Shown piece by piece: positions 52,144 through 60,806 of a DNA stretch of 64,000 bases. The DNA is taken from positions 1-64,000 of the forward strand of contig JANQSA010000009.1 of NCBI GenBank assembly GCA_028284285.1, in the 5' to 3' direction. The stretch is from Croceivirga sp. (GTDB lineage Bacteria > Bacteroidota > Bacteroidia > Flavobacteriales > Flavobacteriaceae). Under the pieces are notes generated by a model. It was not told the DNA's origin and made no database searches. It saw only the letters and a list, made by a program, of their open reading frames with translations. Made by a program: the position numbers and the translations under genes. The number at the start of each line of letters is the position of its first letter. The first letter of the stretch is position 1.

Positions 52144-54365
52144 GGTCACCGCGTTCATATACGGTCCGCTGGAATTTAGTTCTTGCTTTCTCATTGCTGT
52201 TCATAGCTTTTATGGGCAATGCTCAGGAAACTACTGCCAAAATTCTGGACACCACCTTGCAATATCATTATGACCAGGCACGTGCCTATAGACATCAAAA
52301 CAAAATGGGAGCTGCTTTGGAAGAGTTGGAAAAAGCAGCCACGCTGGCCGAAGAACAAGAAGACCTGAAGGGCTTGTTAAACACCTATCATAAATTTGCC
52401 CTGGCGCATTTGGAATTGGAAGATAGGGAAACCACCCTGTTTTATTCAGACAGGGCCAAATTGCTCTTAAAAAACATTCAATATCCCTATGGGGAAGCGG
52501 TTAATAAATTGATAGAAGCTTCTTTACTGTACGGTTCAGGCAATAACTTTCAAGCCCTGAATATTTTGGACGAGGCGAAAAAATTAACCAACGATAAAAA
52601 TCTCCTCAACAATATCCTTTTAGCGGAAGCCAATATCTTTCTGAATATAGAGCGTTTTGAGGATGCTTCTACCAACCTGAATGCGCTTTTGGTAAACTCG
52701 GATGAATATGAACGGGCGTATCTGGCCACAAAAGCTAATTTAGGACTTGCACGGCTGTACCAAAAACAAGATCAACTGGAAGAGAGTGCCAAACACGGTG
52801 AAGCCGCACTACAGCTTGCCCAAAAAAACTACTTCTTCAAAGAAATCCTGAATGCCAATCTCTTTTTAGCTTCCATTTATGAAGGATTAAGTGATTATCA
52901 AAGTGCACTGAACTCTAACAAAAATCTTGTTCAATTAAAGGACTCGCTGTTTACCATTGAAAAAGTAAAAGAAGACTCCAAGACAGCCGATAAAATCAGA
53001 TTCAACCAGGTAAATAAAGCACTAATTGAAGAACGGACCAAGAACGAGGAACTAAGTGCATCTGCCAACCGATCGGAAATTACCGCAATCCTTACCTCTG
53101 CTTTTCTCACCATCATTTCCATTTTGGCAGTGTCCTTATACAGGAACAATCAAATAAAGCTTAAAACCAACGACCTGCTGCAGACCAAAAACAAGGAACT
53201 TGAAACAGCCAGGGATGCCGCCGTATCTGCGATGGAGGCGAAAAGCAACTTCTTGTCTACAGTTACTCATGAGTTACGGACCCCCTTATACGCTGTAACA
53301 GGGCTTACACATTTACTTTTGGAAGAGGACCCGGCAGAGCACCAAAAAGAGCACTTAAAATCACTTAAATTTTCAGGGGATTATCTGCTCAACTTCATAA
53401 ACGATATTTTACAGATCAACAAAATTGATGCGGATAAATTAGAACCCCTGAACATTGAGTTTAAGCTTAAAAAAATACTAACGGATGTTATTGATTCACT
53501 TCAGCAAAATGCCAAGGAAAATGATACCAGGGTGGTTTTGGATTACGACAACAATATTCCGCTAAACCTGTTGGGAGATCCTTTGAAGTTGTCTCAAATC
53601 TTTATGAATTTGGTGGGTAATGCACTAAAATTCACGAAAAACGGACAGGTCAATGTTGTAGCCAAACTGAAAGAGAGAAAAGAGGATACCATTACTGTCC
53701 ATTTTGAGGTAACCGATACAGGTATCGGAATATCCGAACAGCAACAACAGAACATTTTTGACAGTTTTGAACAAGGATCTATTCAGATCAACAGGGAATA
53801 TGGAGGAACCGGTTTGGGACTCACCATAGTGAAAAGCCTCTTAGGGCTTTTTGATAGTAAAATACACCTAAAAAGTGAGCTTGGAGTGGGAAGTACTTTC
53901 TTCTTTGAGATCGATTTGAATGTGGAGGAAACCTCCATTTCTGATATTCCGTTTGAAATGACCGTGGACGATTTCGAATTTGAGGGCTTACACGTTTTAG
54001 TGGTTGAGGATAACAAGATTAATCAGGTGATCACAAAAAAAATGTTGGCCAAAAAAGGAATCACCTGTGATATTGCCAATAACGGTAACGAGGCTATAGA
54101 TGCTGCTAAAAACAATAAATACGCCGCAATCCTGATGGATATTCACATGCCGGGAATCAGTGGTACTGAGGCTACCCGGCAAATACGAAAATTCAATAAG
54201 GATATTCCCATTATTGCGCTTACCGCCATATCCATGGAAGATAGCATGGACGAGTTTTATGAAGCCGGATGCAATGCGGTAGTAACCAAACCTTTTAAAC
54301 CGGAAGTCTTTTATCAAAAAATAGGTGAAAACGTTTTTAAGGCGAACGTAGAGAATAAAGTGTAA
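52140..54365 (+). CDS. Hybrid histidine kinase with TPR sensor and receiver domain
   Basis: A 741-residue protein. A signal/anchor segment (about residues 12-28) leads into periplasmic TPR-like repeats (about 35-280). A transmembrane helix follows near 315-335, then a HisKA domain (V-T-H-E-L-R-T-P-L-Y), HATPase_c (N-L-V-G-N-A-L-K-F, D-T-G-I-G-I, G-T-G-L-G-L-T-I) and a C-terminal receiver (phospho-Asp in A-I-L-M-D-I-H-M-P, Lys in V-V-T-K-P-F). The start TTG overlaps the gap stop. The 3' end overlaps lpxK by 29 bases on the other strand. Confidence 0.9.
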   Translation: MRSPRSYTVRWNLVLAFSLLFIAFMGNAQETTAKILDTTLQYHYDQARAYRHQNKMGAALEELEKAATLAEEQEDLKGLLNTYHKFALAHLELEDRETTLFYSDRAKLLLKNIQYPYGEAVNKLIEASLLYGSGNNFQALNILDEAKKLTNDKNLLNNILLAEANIFLNIERFEDASTNLNALLVNSDEYERAYLATKANLGLARLYQKQDQLEESAKHGEAALQLAQKNYFFKEILNANLFLASIYEGLSDYQSALNSNKNLVQLKDSLFTIEKVKEDSKTADKIRFNQVNKALIEERTKNEELSASANRSEITAILTSAFLTIISILAVSLYRNNQIKLKTNDLLQTKNKELETARDAAVSAMEAKSNFLSTVTHELRTPLYAVTGLTHLLLEEDPAEHQKEHLKSLKFSGDYLLNFINDILQINKIDADKLEPLNIEFKLKKILTDVIDSLQQNAKENDTRVVLDYDNNIPLNLLGDPLKLSQIFMNLVGNALKFTKNGQVNVVAKLKERKEDTITVHFEVTDTGIGISEQQQQNIFDSFEQGSIQINREYGGTGLGLTIVKSLLGLFDSKIHLKSELGVGSTFFFEIDLNVEETSISDIPFEMTVDDFEFEGLHVLVVEDNKINQVITKKMLAKKGITCDIANNGNEAIDAAKNNKYAAILMDIHMPGISGTEATRQIRKFNKDIPIIALTAISMEDSMDEFYEAGCNAVVTKPFKPEVFYQKIGENVFKANVENKV

Positions 54366-55353
54366 GGCGTTCACGGATCTGCTGCATCAACTGCTCTCCA
54401 CCTTCATCCATAAACCGATGGGAAATTCGTATATAATAGAGAGGATCCACTTTGCCTTGAAGACGAACATAGTCTTTTTCCGTAGTTACTACTAATTTTC
54501 GGTTATTGATTTTTTCCAGCTCTTTTTTGGTAAAAAAATGATGATCTGAAAACTCAAGATGATGAAACCGCAAGCCTTTGTCCTTAAGGTGATCCACCAA
54601 AGGTTTCGGATTGGCAATACCTGTGATCAGGGTGAACTCTTTGTGCTGGAGTTGTGTTATGGACATCTCACCTCCATCGGAATGCAAAACCTCCTCATAG
54701 GATAAGAAAGAAAAATAGACAGGTTGTTGTTCATCTTTCCGCAATGCAAGTTCCAGGCTTGTTTTTTGTTCCTCGGATAGCGGCGGACATTTGGTGACAA
54801 CAATTGCCGAAGCTCTTTTCGCCTCATGTTTTGCATCCCTGAGATTTCCCGTTGGGAGGTACCAATCCCTGTGATAGGGACAAGAATATGTAGTGAGCAA
54901 CAACGAAAATGTGGGTAAAACCTTTCTATGTTGAAAAGCGTCATCTAACAATATTATCTGTGGCCCCACTATTTTTTCCAAAATTGTAATACCGCGGCTT
55001 CTGTTGGCATCAACTGCCACGGCAACGTCTTTAAACTTTCGTTTGATCTGAAAAGGTTCGTCCCCTAGCTCCTGCACGGAGGTGCTTTCATCAGCCAGTA
55101 GAAATCCCCTGGATTTGCGTTTGTAGCCACGACTAAGCACGGCAATCCGGTATTCACTGCTTAGATTCCGGATCAAAAATTCAATCATTGGTGTCTTTCC
55201 CGTACCGCCCACACTTAAGTTGCCCACACTAATGATTGGGGTATCGAAGGTGTTAACGGGCAACCACCCTATGGTAAAGAAGTAATTGCGCAGATGAACA
55301 ATTACTCCGTATACCAACGATATTGGAAACGCTAATTTGCGAAGCAACCACAT
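54337..55353 (-). CDS. lpxK: Tetraacyldisaccharide 4'-kinase
   Basis: A 338-residue inner-membrane kinase of lipid A synthesis. It has an N-terminal membrane helix (about residues 8-25), Walker A S-V-G-G-T-G-K-T-P, L-S-R-G-Y-K-R-K, and the D-D-A-F-Q-H-R motif. It adds the 4'-phosphate to the lipid A disaccharide. It is divergent from nif3 across 212 bases in which I see no gene I can support. Confidence 0.94.
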   Translation of the reverse strand: MWLLRKLAFPISLVYGVIVHLRNYFFTIGWLPVNTFDTPIISVGNLSVGGTGKTPMIEFLIRNLSSEYRIAVLSRGYKRKSRGFLLADESTSVQELGDEPFQIKRKFKDVAVAVDANRSRGITILEKIVGPQIILLDDAFQHRKVLPTFSLLLTTYSCPYHRDWYLPTGNLRDAKHEAKRASAIVVTKCPPLSEEQKTSLELALRKDEQQPVYFSFLSYEEVLHSDGGEMSITQLQHKEFTLITGIANPKPLVDHLKDKGLRFHHLEFSDHHFFTKKELEKINNRKLVVTTEKDYVRLQGKVDPLYYIRISHRFMDEGGEQLMQQIRERLTLYSLRSP

Positions 55354-55565
55354 CCGGCGAATTTATAATATTTTGAACTTATTTAGACTTTTTGAATTAA
55401 AGCGAAAATCAGTCATTTTTTGTCCGATTGAAGGCTTTTTTGAGTTTCATAGCAGGGCTACGGAAGGAAAAAAAGTCGAAGAGCGGGTGAAAAAGGGCGA
55501 TTCTTTTAGCCAATTGAAAAAGTCTAAATGAGTTCTTTATCTTAGGGAATTAAAACAGCACAAGA

Positions 55566-56660
55566 ATGACTATTCGTGAAGTAGGCGCTATTCTGGAGGA
55601 ACTGGCACCATTACATTACGCCGAGGATTTTGACAATGTGGGTTTGCTAATCGGGGACGCAAATATGGAAGTTCAGGGTATCCTTATCACCCTGGATACG
55701 CTGGAAAATGTAGTAGATGAAGCTATTGCCAAAAATTGTAATCTTATCATAAGTTTTCACCCTATTATTTTCAGGGGGCTTAAGAGGTTAACCGGCAGTA
55801 CCTATGTGGAACGCGTCGCTATGAAGGCTATAGCTAATACTATTGCGATTTACAGCATACATACCGCTCTGGACAACAGTTTTCTGGGTGTAAATGCCAA
55901 GATTTGTGACATTTTAGGATTGAAAAAACGAAAAATCCTAATCCCCAAAAACTCCACGATAAAAAAATTGGTTACCTATATTCCAAAGAAAGGGGCAACA
56001 GCTTTAAGGGAAAAGCTTTTTGAAACCGGAGCGGGGGCTATTGGCAACTACAGCAATTGCAGTTTTAATGTGGAAGGAACGGGAAGTTTTAAGGCCGGCG
56101 ATCAAGCCAACCCGACACTGGGAGAAAAGGGGACCACCCATTTTGAAGCAGAGACGCAGATCCACATTACTTTTGAAGCCGCTTTGGAAGACAAAGTCCT
56201 GGATGCGTTGTTCACCCATCATCCCTATGAAGAAATTGCCTACGAAATCACCACTTTAGAGAATACCAACCAAAGGATTGGAATGGGAATGGTGGGAGAG
56301 CTGGAACAAGAGATGGAAGAAAAGGCTTTTCTGAGGTATCTCAAAGAAAAAATGAAAACACCTATGGTACGGCACTCAGAATTACTGGGAAAGCCAGTCA
56401 AAAGAGTAGCCGTTTTAGGAGGAAGCGGGGCATTTGCCATAAAAAATGCTAAAGCCTGCGGTGCGGATTTTTATGTTACTGCTGATGTGAAATACCACCA
56501 GTTCTTTGAAGCGGAGGGTAAACTGGTAATTGCAGATATAGGACACTTTGAAACCGAGCAGTTTACAAAACAGCTCTTAGTCGATTTTCTTACGGAAAAA
56601 ATTCCTAATTTTGCCGTCAATTTATCGGAAAGCAGTACTAATCCTATCAATTATTTTTGA
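55566..56660 (+). CDS. Nif3-like dinuclear metal-centre protein
   Basis: A 364-residue NIF3-family protein of the long type, with an inserted middle domain (about residues 130-235; T-H-H-P-Y-E-E-I near its end). Metal-site segments are D-N-V-G-L-L-I-G-D, I-S-F-H-P-I-I-F, Y-S-I-H-T-A-L-D-N and the C-terminal G-H-F-E-T-E-Q-F. It has been proposed as a GTP cyclohydrolase I type 2-like hydrolase; its real function is uncertain. The coiled-coil protein gene follows after three bases. Confidence 0.93.
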   Translation: MTIREVGAILEELAPLHYAEDFDNVGLLIGDANMEVQGILITLDTLENVVDEAIAKNCNLIISFHPIIFRGLKRLTGSTYVERVAMKAIANTIAIYSIHTALDNSFLGVNAKICDILGLKKRKILIPKNSTIKKLVTYIPKKGATALREKLFETGAGAIGNYSNCSFNVEGTGSFKAGDQANPTLGEKGTTHFEAETQIHITFEAALEDKVLDALFTHHPYEEIAYEITTLENTNQRIGMGMVGELEQEMEEKAFLRYLKEKMKTPMVRHSELLGKPVKRVAVLGGSGAFAIKNAKACGADFYVTADVKYHQFFEAEGKLVIADIGHFETEQFTKQLLVDFLTEKIPNFAVNLSESSTNPINYF

Positions 56661-56663
56661 TAT

Positions 56664-57446
56664 ATGGCTAAAAAAAACGAAACTACCGTGGAGGAAAAAC
56701 TAAGAGCACTTTATGATTTGCAATTAATTGACTCCAGGGTGGACGAAATACGAAATGTTCGCGGCGAACTTCCCCTGGAGGTAGAGGATCTTGAAGATGA
56801 GGTGCTGGGACTAAAAACCCGTATTGACAAACTGAAATCCGATGTAGAAACTATAAATTTTGAAATCACTGCTAAAAAGAACCTTATTGAAGAGTCCAAG
56901 GCAATGATCAAAAAATACAACGAGCAGCAAAAAAATGTTCGTAACAGCAGGGAATTCAATTCTTTGAGCAAGGAAATTGAATTTCAGGAACTGGAGATTC
57001 AGCTGGCAGAAAAAAATATTAAAGAATTTAAAGCCCAGATAGAACAAAAAAAGGAGGTTATTACGGAAACCAAAACTGTTCTCTCCGAACGTGAAAACCA
57101 CTTAAAGCATAAAAAAGGGGAATTGGATGCCATTATGGCTGAAACGGAGAAGGAAGAATCCGCCCTACTCAAAAAATCGGAGGAATTTGAAGAAAAAATT
57201 GAGGAGAGACTGATAAAAGCGTATAAACGTATTCGCGGTAGCGTAAAAAACGGTCTTGCCGTAGTTCCGGTAGAACGCGGTGCTTCAGGGGGGTCCTTTT
57301 TTACGATACCACCTCAGGTACAGGTAGAAATTGCATCACGAAAAAAAATTATAACAGACGAACACAGTGGTAGGATTTTGGTAGATCCTGTTTTAGCCGA
57401 GGAAGAACAGGAAAAAATGCAGAAGCTGTTTACCAAATTGAATTAA
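56664..57446 (+). CDS. Coiled-coil protein with cysteine-less C4 zinc-ribbon fold
   Basis: A 260-residue protein. Residues about 8-190 form a long coiled coil. The C-terminus aligns with the C4-type zinc ribbon of the CT398/YacP-linked family, normally C-G-G-C...P-P-Q...C-E-x-C-G-R-I-L. Here it reads A-S-G-G-S-F-F-T-I-P-P-Q and D-E-H-S-G-R-I-L, so all four metal-binding Cys are replaced. It follows nif3 by three bases, a neighbourhood the family keeps in many bacteria. Its role is unknown, possibly a scaffold or nucleic-acid factor. Confidence 0.85.
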   Translation: MAKKNETTVEEKLRALYDLQLIDSRVDEIRNVRGELPLEVEDLEDEVLGLKTRIDKLKSDVETINFEITAKKNLIEESKAMIKKYNEQQKNVRNSREFNSLSKEIEFQELEIQLAEKNIKEFKAQIEQKKEVITETKTVLSERENHLKHKKGELDAIMAETEKEESALLKKSEEFEEKIEERLIKAYKRIRGSVKNGLAVVPVERGASGGSFFTIPPQVQVEIASRKKIITDEHSGRILVDPVLAEEEQEKMQKLFTKLN

Positions 57447-57474
57447 CTGCGTTGCACGTAGTGCAAAAAGTAGT

Positions 57475-57502
57475 AAGGCCATCTGAGAAGATGGCCTTTT
57501 TT
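57475..57502 (+). terminator. Intrinsic terminator after the nif3 operon
   Basis: A perfect 10-bp stem (AAGGCCATCT / AGATGGCCTT) with loop GAGA is followed by a T-run. It separates the nif3-coiled-coil operon from the DUF4174 gene, whose ATG lies 14 bases on. Confidence 0.9.
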
Positions 57503-57515
57503 GTATCTTTTTACT

Positions 57516-57911
57516 ATGAAAATCGTTACGCTCCTACTTGTTTTTCTGCCGTTCCTGGTAAACGCCCAAGACATGAAAAAGTATTTATGGCAAAACCGTG
57601 TGGTTATACTAGTGCATAACGATCAAGAATCCAAACCCTTTAAACAGCAATTGCGTTCTTTTTCTTCCGAGAAAACGGCTATGGAAGATCGGGATATGGT
57701 GGTGTTAACCCCCAAAGCCCAATATAAACACAAGATACTGGATGAATTGAGAGTCGCTAAAGACTTTCAAGGGGTATTGCTCGTTGGAAAAGACGGAGGT
57801 ATTAAACTCAAAAAAGATTTCCCGGTACTCCCCGAGACACTATTTGCACTGGTAGATACCATGCCGATGCGACAAGCGGAAATGAAAAGAAAAAAAGAAA
57901 ACCATAATTAG
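57516..57911 (+). CDS. DUF4174 exported protein
   Basis: A 131-residue protein with a signal peptide (cleavage after V-N-A-Q) and a DUF4174 domain: K-Y-L-W-Q-N-R-V-V-I-L, then D-R-D-M-V-V-L-T and the late G-V-L-L-V-G-K-D-G-G-I-K-L-K. The fold resembles thioredoxin but the redox Cys are missing. The function is unknown. The ATG at 57516 gives a proper signal sequence. The stop overlaps the convergent kmo stop by four bases. Confidence 0.88.
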   Translation: MKIVTLLLVFLPFLVNAQDMKKYLWQNRVVILVHNDQESKPFKQQLRSFSSEKTAMEDRDMVVLTPKAQYKHKILDELRVAKDFQGVLLVGKDGGIKLKKDFPVLPETLFALVDTMPMRQAEMKRKKENHN

Positions 57912-59254
57912 GATTCCAGTAGTTCCAATATGCGCTTTTCAACCACTTCCGTATCCCATATGGACACAATGTCCGGTATTTCCATCACCTTTTGCATAAT
58001 AGCTTCCTGATGATCCCCTATAGCCAGTGCCTCTGCATAGGGTCTTTCTGAAAAAGTTACCCGGCTATACACGGGCACCCATTTGTCCGGGTATTTTTCG
58101 GCAAAACGTTTTTCGATCTTTTTTTGAAGCAAAAATTTGGGGTCCGCCGTTTTGCTGCTCATCTCCTTAAAGTTTCGGTAACTCAATTCGGCGATGGCAT
58201 CCGCATTGGGCTTACGCTTTTCCTGATACTGCTTAAAAATAGCTTCCCAATCGTCCCCTAGGGCGTGTATCAACTCATTTAGCACAAAGATATCCTCAAA
58301 TCCTGCATTCATTCCCTGACCGTAAAAAGGTACAACAGCATGGGCAGAATCGCCTACCAAGGCTACTTTGTCCCAATACGTCCAGGGATAGCACTTCATG
58401 GTCACCATGGCGCTGGTAGGGTTTTTCATAAAGCTTTTCGTAAGGTCCTCTATTTCCTTTCTCACGTTGGGGAAGTACTCTTTAAAGAAAGCCTTGGCTT
58501 CCTTTTTCTTTGTGATACTGTCAAAAGAAACTTCTCCTTCAAACGGTAAAAAGAGCGTGCAGGTGAAACTGCCATCGGTATTGGGCATGGCAATAAGCAT
58601 GAACTTCCCCCTGGGCCAAATATGAAAAGAATGCTTATCCAATCTGTGGGTTCCGTCTTCATTAGGGGGGATAGTCAGCTCTTTATAGCCCACGTCAATG
58701 AAATCCTGGGAATAATCAAAACGACTTCTGCGTTGCATACGGTGCCGCACCCGGGAAAAAGCCCCATCACAACCAAATATAATATCATAGCGGTACTCCT
58801 TCCATTTACTTTTTTCGGACTTCCCCGTATATAGAGTGGCCTCAGGAAGATTAATGTCCCATACTTTCTCGTTAAATCTAAACTGGGCACCGGCTTCCTC
58901 TGCCAAATCTATCATTCTCTTGTTGAGATTTCCCCTGGAGATAGACCAAATAGCCTCTCCTTCTTTCCCGTATTTCTGAAAATATACCGGTTGCTCATTA
59001 ATATGCATAGCCCTTTGATACAAGGGAATCGCTATCTTTTTCACTTCGGCTTCAAGCCCTACTTCACGCAAAGCGCGCCATCCCCTGTTGCTCATAGCGA
59101 GGTTGATGGAACGTCCGGAAAATTGAATGGTACGGATATCGGGTCTGCGGTCAAAAATGGTTACCTGATGTCCCAGTCGTCGTAGATAAATGGAAAGTAA
59201 GGAACCTACCAGACCAGAACCGATAACCGCAATATTCTTTGGTGTTTGTATCAT
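57908..59254 (-). CDS. kmo: Kynurenine 3-monooxygenase (FAD-dependent)
   Basis: A 448-residue flavin hydroxylase. The dinucleotide-binding I-A-V-I-G-S-G-L-V-G-S-L-L starts at residue 8; R-S-I-N-L-A-M-S-N-R-G, G-C-D-G-A-F-S-R-V-R and V-G-D-S-A-H-A-V-V-P-F-Y-G-Q-G-M-N match bacterial KMO. It makes 3-hydroxykynurenine on the route from tryptophan to quinolinate and NAD. No kynA, kynB or kynU gene lies in the window, so the pathway is completed elsewhere if at all. Confidence 0.92.
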   Translation of the reverse strand: MIQTPKNIAVIGSGLVGSLLSIYLRRLGHQVTIFDRRPDIRTIQFSGRSINLAMSNRGWRALREVGLEAEVKKIAIPLYQRAMHINEQPVYFQKYGKEGEAIWSISRGNLNKRMIDLAEEAGAQFRFNEKVWDINLPEATLYTGKSEKSKWKEYRYDIIFGCDGAFSRVRHRMQRRSRFDYSQDFIDVGYKELTIPPNEDGTHRLDKHSFHIWPRGKFMLIAMPNTDGSFTCTLFLPFEGEVSFDSITKKKEAKAFFKEYFPNVRKEIEDLTKSFMKNPTSAMVTMKCYPWTYWDKVALVGDSAHAVVPFYGQGMNAGFEDIFVLNELIHALGDDWEAIFKQYQEKRKPNADAIAELSYRNFKEMSSKTADPKFLLQKKIEKRFAEKYPDKWVPVYSRVTFSERPYAEALAIGDHQEAIMQKVMEIPDIVSIWDTEVVEKRILELLES

Positions 59255-59287
59255 AAAATCCGCATGTGCGGTGATCTATAAGGGCTA

Positions 59288-59295
59288 CAAAAGTA
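59288..59295 (-). promoter_or_regulatory. Putative -7 element for kmo
   Basis: On the minus strand TACTTTTG fits TAnnTTTG, 33 bases ahead of the kmo ATG. The -33 partner is not clear. Confidence 0.4.
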
Positions 59296-59336
59296 AGAAC
59301 ATTACGGAATATGATATTTTATTTGGAAAGAAACTG

Positions 59337-59344
59337 TATTTTTG
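59337..59344 (+). promoter_or_regulatory. Putative -7 element for the DUF2256-photolyase cluster
   Basis: TATTTTTG fits TAnnTTTG, 18 bases before the TTG start of the DUF2256 ORF at 59363. No convincing -33 TTG at the right spacing. Confidence 0.4.
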
Positions 59345-59362
59345 TTTCACCATTTTTAATTT

Positions 59363-59518
59363 TTGTTAAACAAAATTTTGCATCAAAAAACCCATCTCCC
59401 GGTAAAAGTATGCCCGGTTTGTAACCGGCCGTTCAGTTGGCGTAAAAAATGGGAGCGGAATTGGACGGATGTAAAATATTGCAGTGAGCGTTGCAGGCGC
59501 CATAAAAACCATGAGTAG
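59363..59518 (+). CDS. DUF2256 small zinc-finger-like protein
   Basis: A 51-codon ORF with the DUF2256 pattern: [23 protein letters not shown], then V-K-Y-C-S-E-R-C-R. The CxxC...CxxxC arrangement suggests a zinc knuckle. A stop lies two codons upstream, so the start must be TTG at 59363 or TTG at 59378. DUF2256 genes are often found next to photolyase or cryptochrome genes. Its last 8 bases overlap the cryptochrome ATG, implying coupled translation. The biochemical role is unknown. Confidence 0.88.
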   Translation: MLNKILHQKTHLPVKVCPVCNRPFSWRKKWERNWTDVKYCSERCRRHKNHE

Positions 59519-60806
59519 TCTAATTTGGTTTGGAAATAACCTTAGAATCCGTGATAACCTTTCATTACACAAGGCTTGCAAACATGAAAAGGTAGTTGGG
59601 GTATTTTGCTTTGACCCCAGATGGTATCAAACCGGGGATTTTGGGTTTGTGAAAACGGGTAAATTTCGGGCAAAATTTCTTTGGCAAACCGTAAAAGAAC
59701 TCAAAACCAACCTCAAGGCCTTAAACATTCCACTCCTAGTATTCCATGAAATGCCGGAAGCTGTACTACCGGATCTTATTGCGGAATATGCTATTTCAAC
59801 GGTGTATATGCAACAAGAGTGGACACGGGATGAACGAGAGGTACTTCAGACTGTGAAATCCAAGGTAAATGCATCGGTAAGGTTTGAAGCGGATTACGAT
59901 CAGTTTCTCTTTCATCCGGAAGACCTTCCCTACCCTTCTTTGGAGACCCTCCCGAATGTATTCACGGCTTTTCGAAAAAAATGCGAGAAATATAGTCTGG
60001 TAAGGCCTGCACTACCTATTCCCAAGCCCAAACACCGGGAAAACCTACGGGACACGGATAAGGACATGCCTACACTAACCGAACTGGGAATCCCGGAATT
60101 CAACACAGATACAAGAAGCGCTTTCCCTTTTAGTGGAGGAGAAAATCAGGCCAAAAAACGATTGGATCATTACTTTTGGGAAACCCAAAAACTAGCCTAT
60201 TATAAGCGTACCCGCAATGGAATGGTGGGAACGGATTACAGCTCTAAATTTTCTGCCTGGTTAGCCAACGGGGCCATCTCTCCAAGAACCATTTATTGGG
60301 AGATCCAACGTTTTGAAAAGGAAATCCGGAAAAACCAGGATACGTATTGGTTGATTTTTGAACTCATTTGGCGGGATTATTTCAAATACATTAGTTTAAA
60401 ATACCAGGACCGGATCTTTAGTTTGGACGGTATTCTACAAAAAAAATACCCATGGAAAAGGGATGAACAGGTGAAGAACGACTGGATCCAAGGAACTACC
60501 CCGATGCCTTTTGTGAATGCCAACATGATAGAATTGGCAGATACCGGATGGATGAGCAATAGAGGGCGACAAAATGTAGCCAGCTACTGGGCTAAGGAAT
60601 TAGAACAGGATTGGCGTATCGGTGCAGCTTATTTTGAAAGTATGCTCATCGATTATGACGTACACAGCAATTGGGGCAACTGGATGTACAACAGCGGTGT
60701 GGGTAATGACCCCAGGGATAGAAGATTTAACATCACACGGCAAGCGGAAATGTATGATCCCAAAGGAACATTCCAAAAATTGTGGTTACAACAACCCCTA
60801 TTCTAA
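59511..60806 (+). CDS. DASH-type cryptochrome/photolyase
   Basis: A 431-residue flavoprotein. N-terminal [15 protein letters not shown] begins the antenna domain. The FAD domain has [16 protein letters not shown] and [10 protein letters not shown], and the DASH signature is [12 protein letters not shown] (about residues 382-395) followed by G-V-G-N-D-P-R. CRY-DASH proteins repair UV dimers mainly in single-stranded DNA and may signal. The ATG at 59511 overlaps the DUF2256 end; the FeS photolyase starts the base after its stop. Confidence 0.93.
   Translation: MSSLIWFGNNLRIRDNLSLHKACKHEKVVGVFCFDPRWYQTGDFGFVKTGKFRAKFLWQTVKELKTNLKALNIPLLVFHEMPEAVLPDLIAEYAISTVYMQQEWTRDEREVLQTVKSKVNASVRFEADYDQFLFHPEDLPYPSLETLPNVFTAFRKKCEKYSLVRPALPIPKPKHRENLRDTDKDMPTLTELGIPEFNTDTRSAFPFSGGENQAKKRLDHYFWETQKLAYYKRTRNGMVGTDYSSKFSAWLANGAISPRTIYWEIQRFEKEIRKNQDTYWLIFELIWRDYFKYISLKYQDRIFSLDGILQKKYPWKRDEQVKNDWIQGTTPMPFVNANMIELADTGWMSNRGRQNVASYWAKELEQDWRIGAAYFESMLIDYDVHSNWGNWMYNSGVGNDPRDRRFNITRQAEMYDPKGTFQKLWLQQPLF

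Noticed and set aside
55337-55531. 64-codon plus-strand ORF between lpxK and nif3
   Set aside because: It starts inside lpxK on the other strand, has no recognisable domain or promoter, and its Lys/Glu-rich end looks like chance reading of an A/G-rich stretch. Not supported as a gene.
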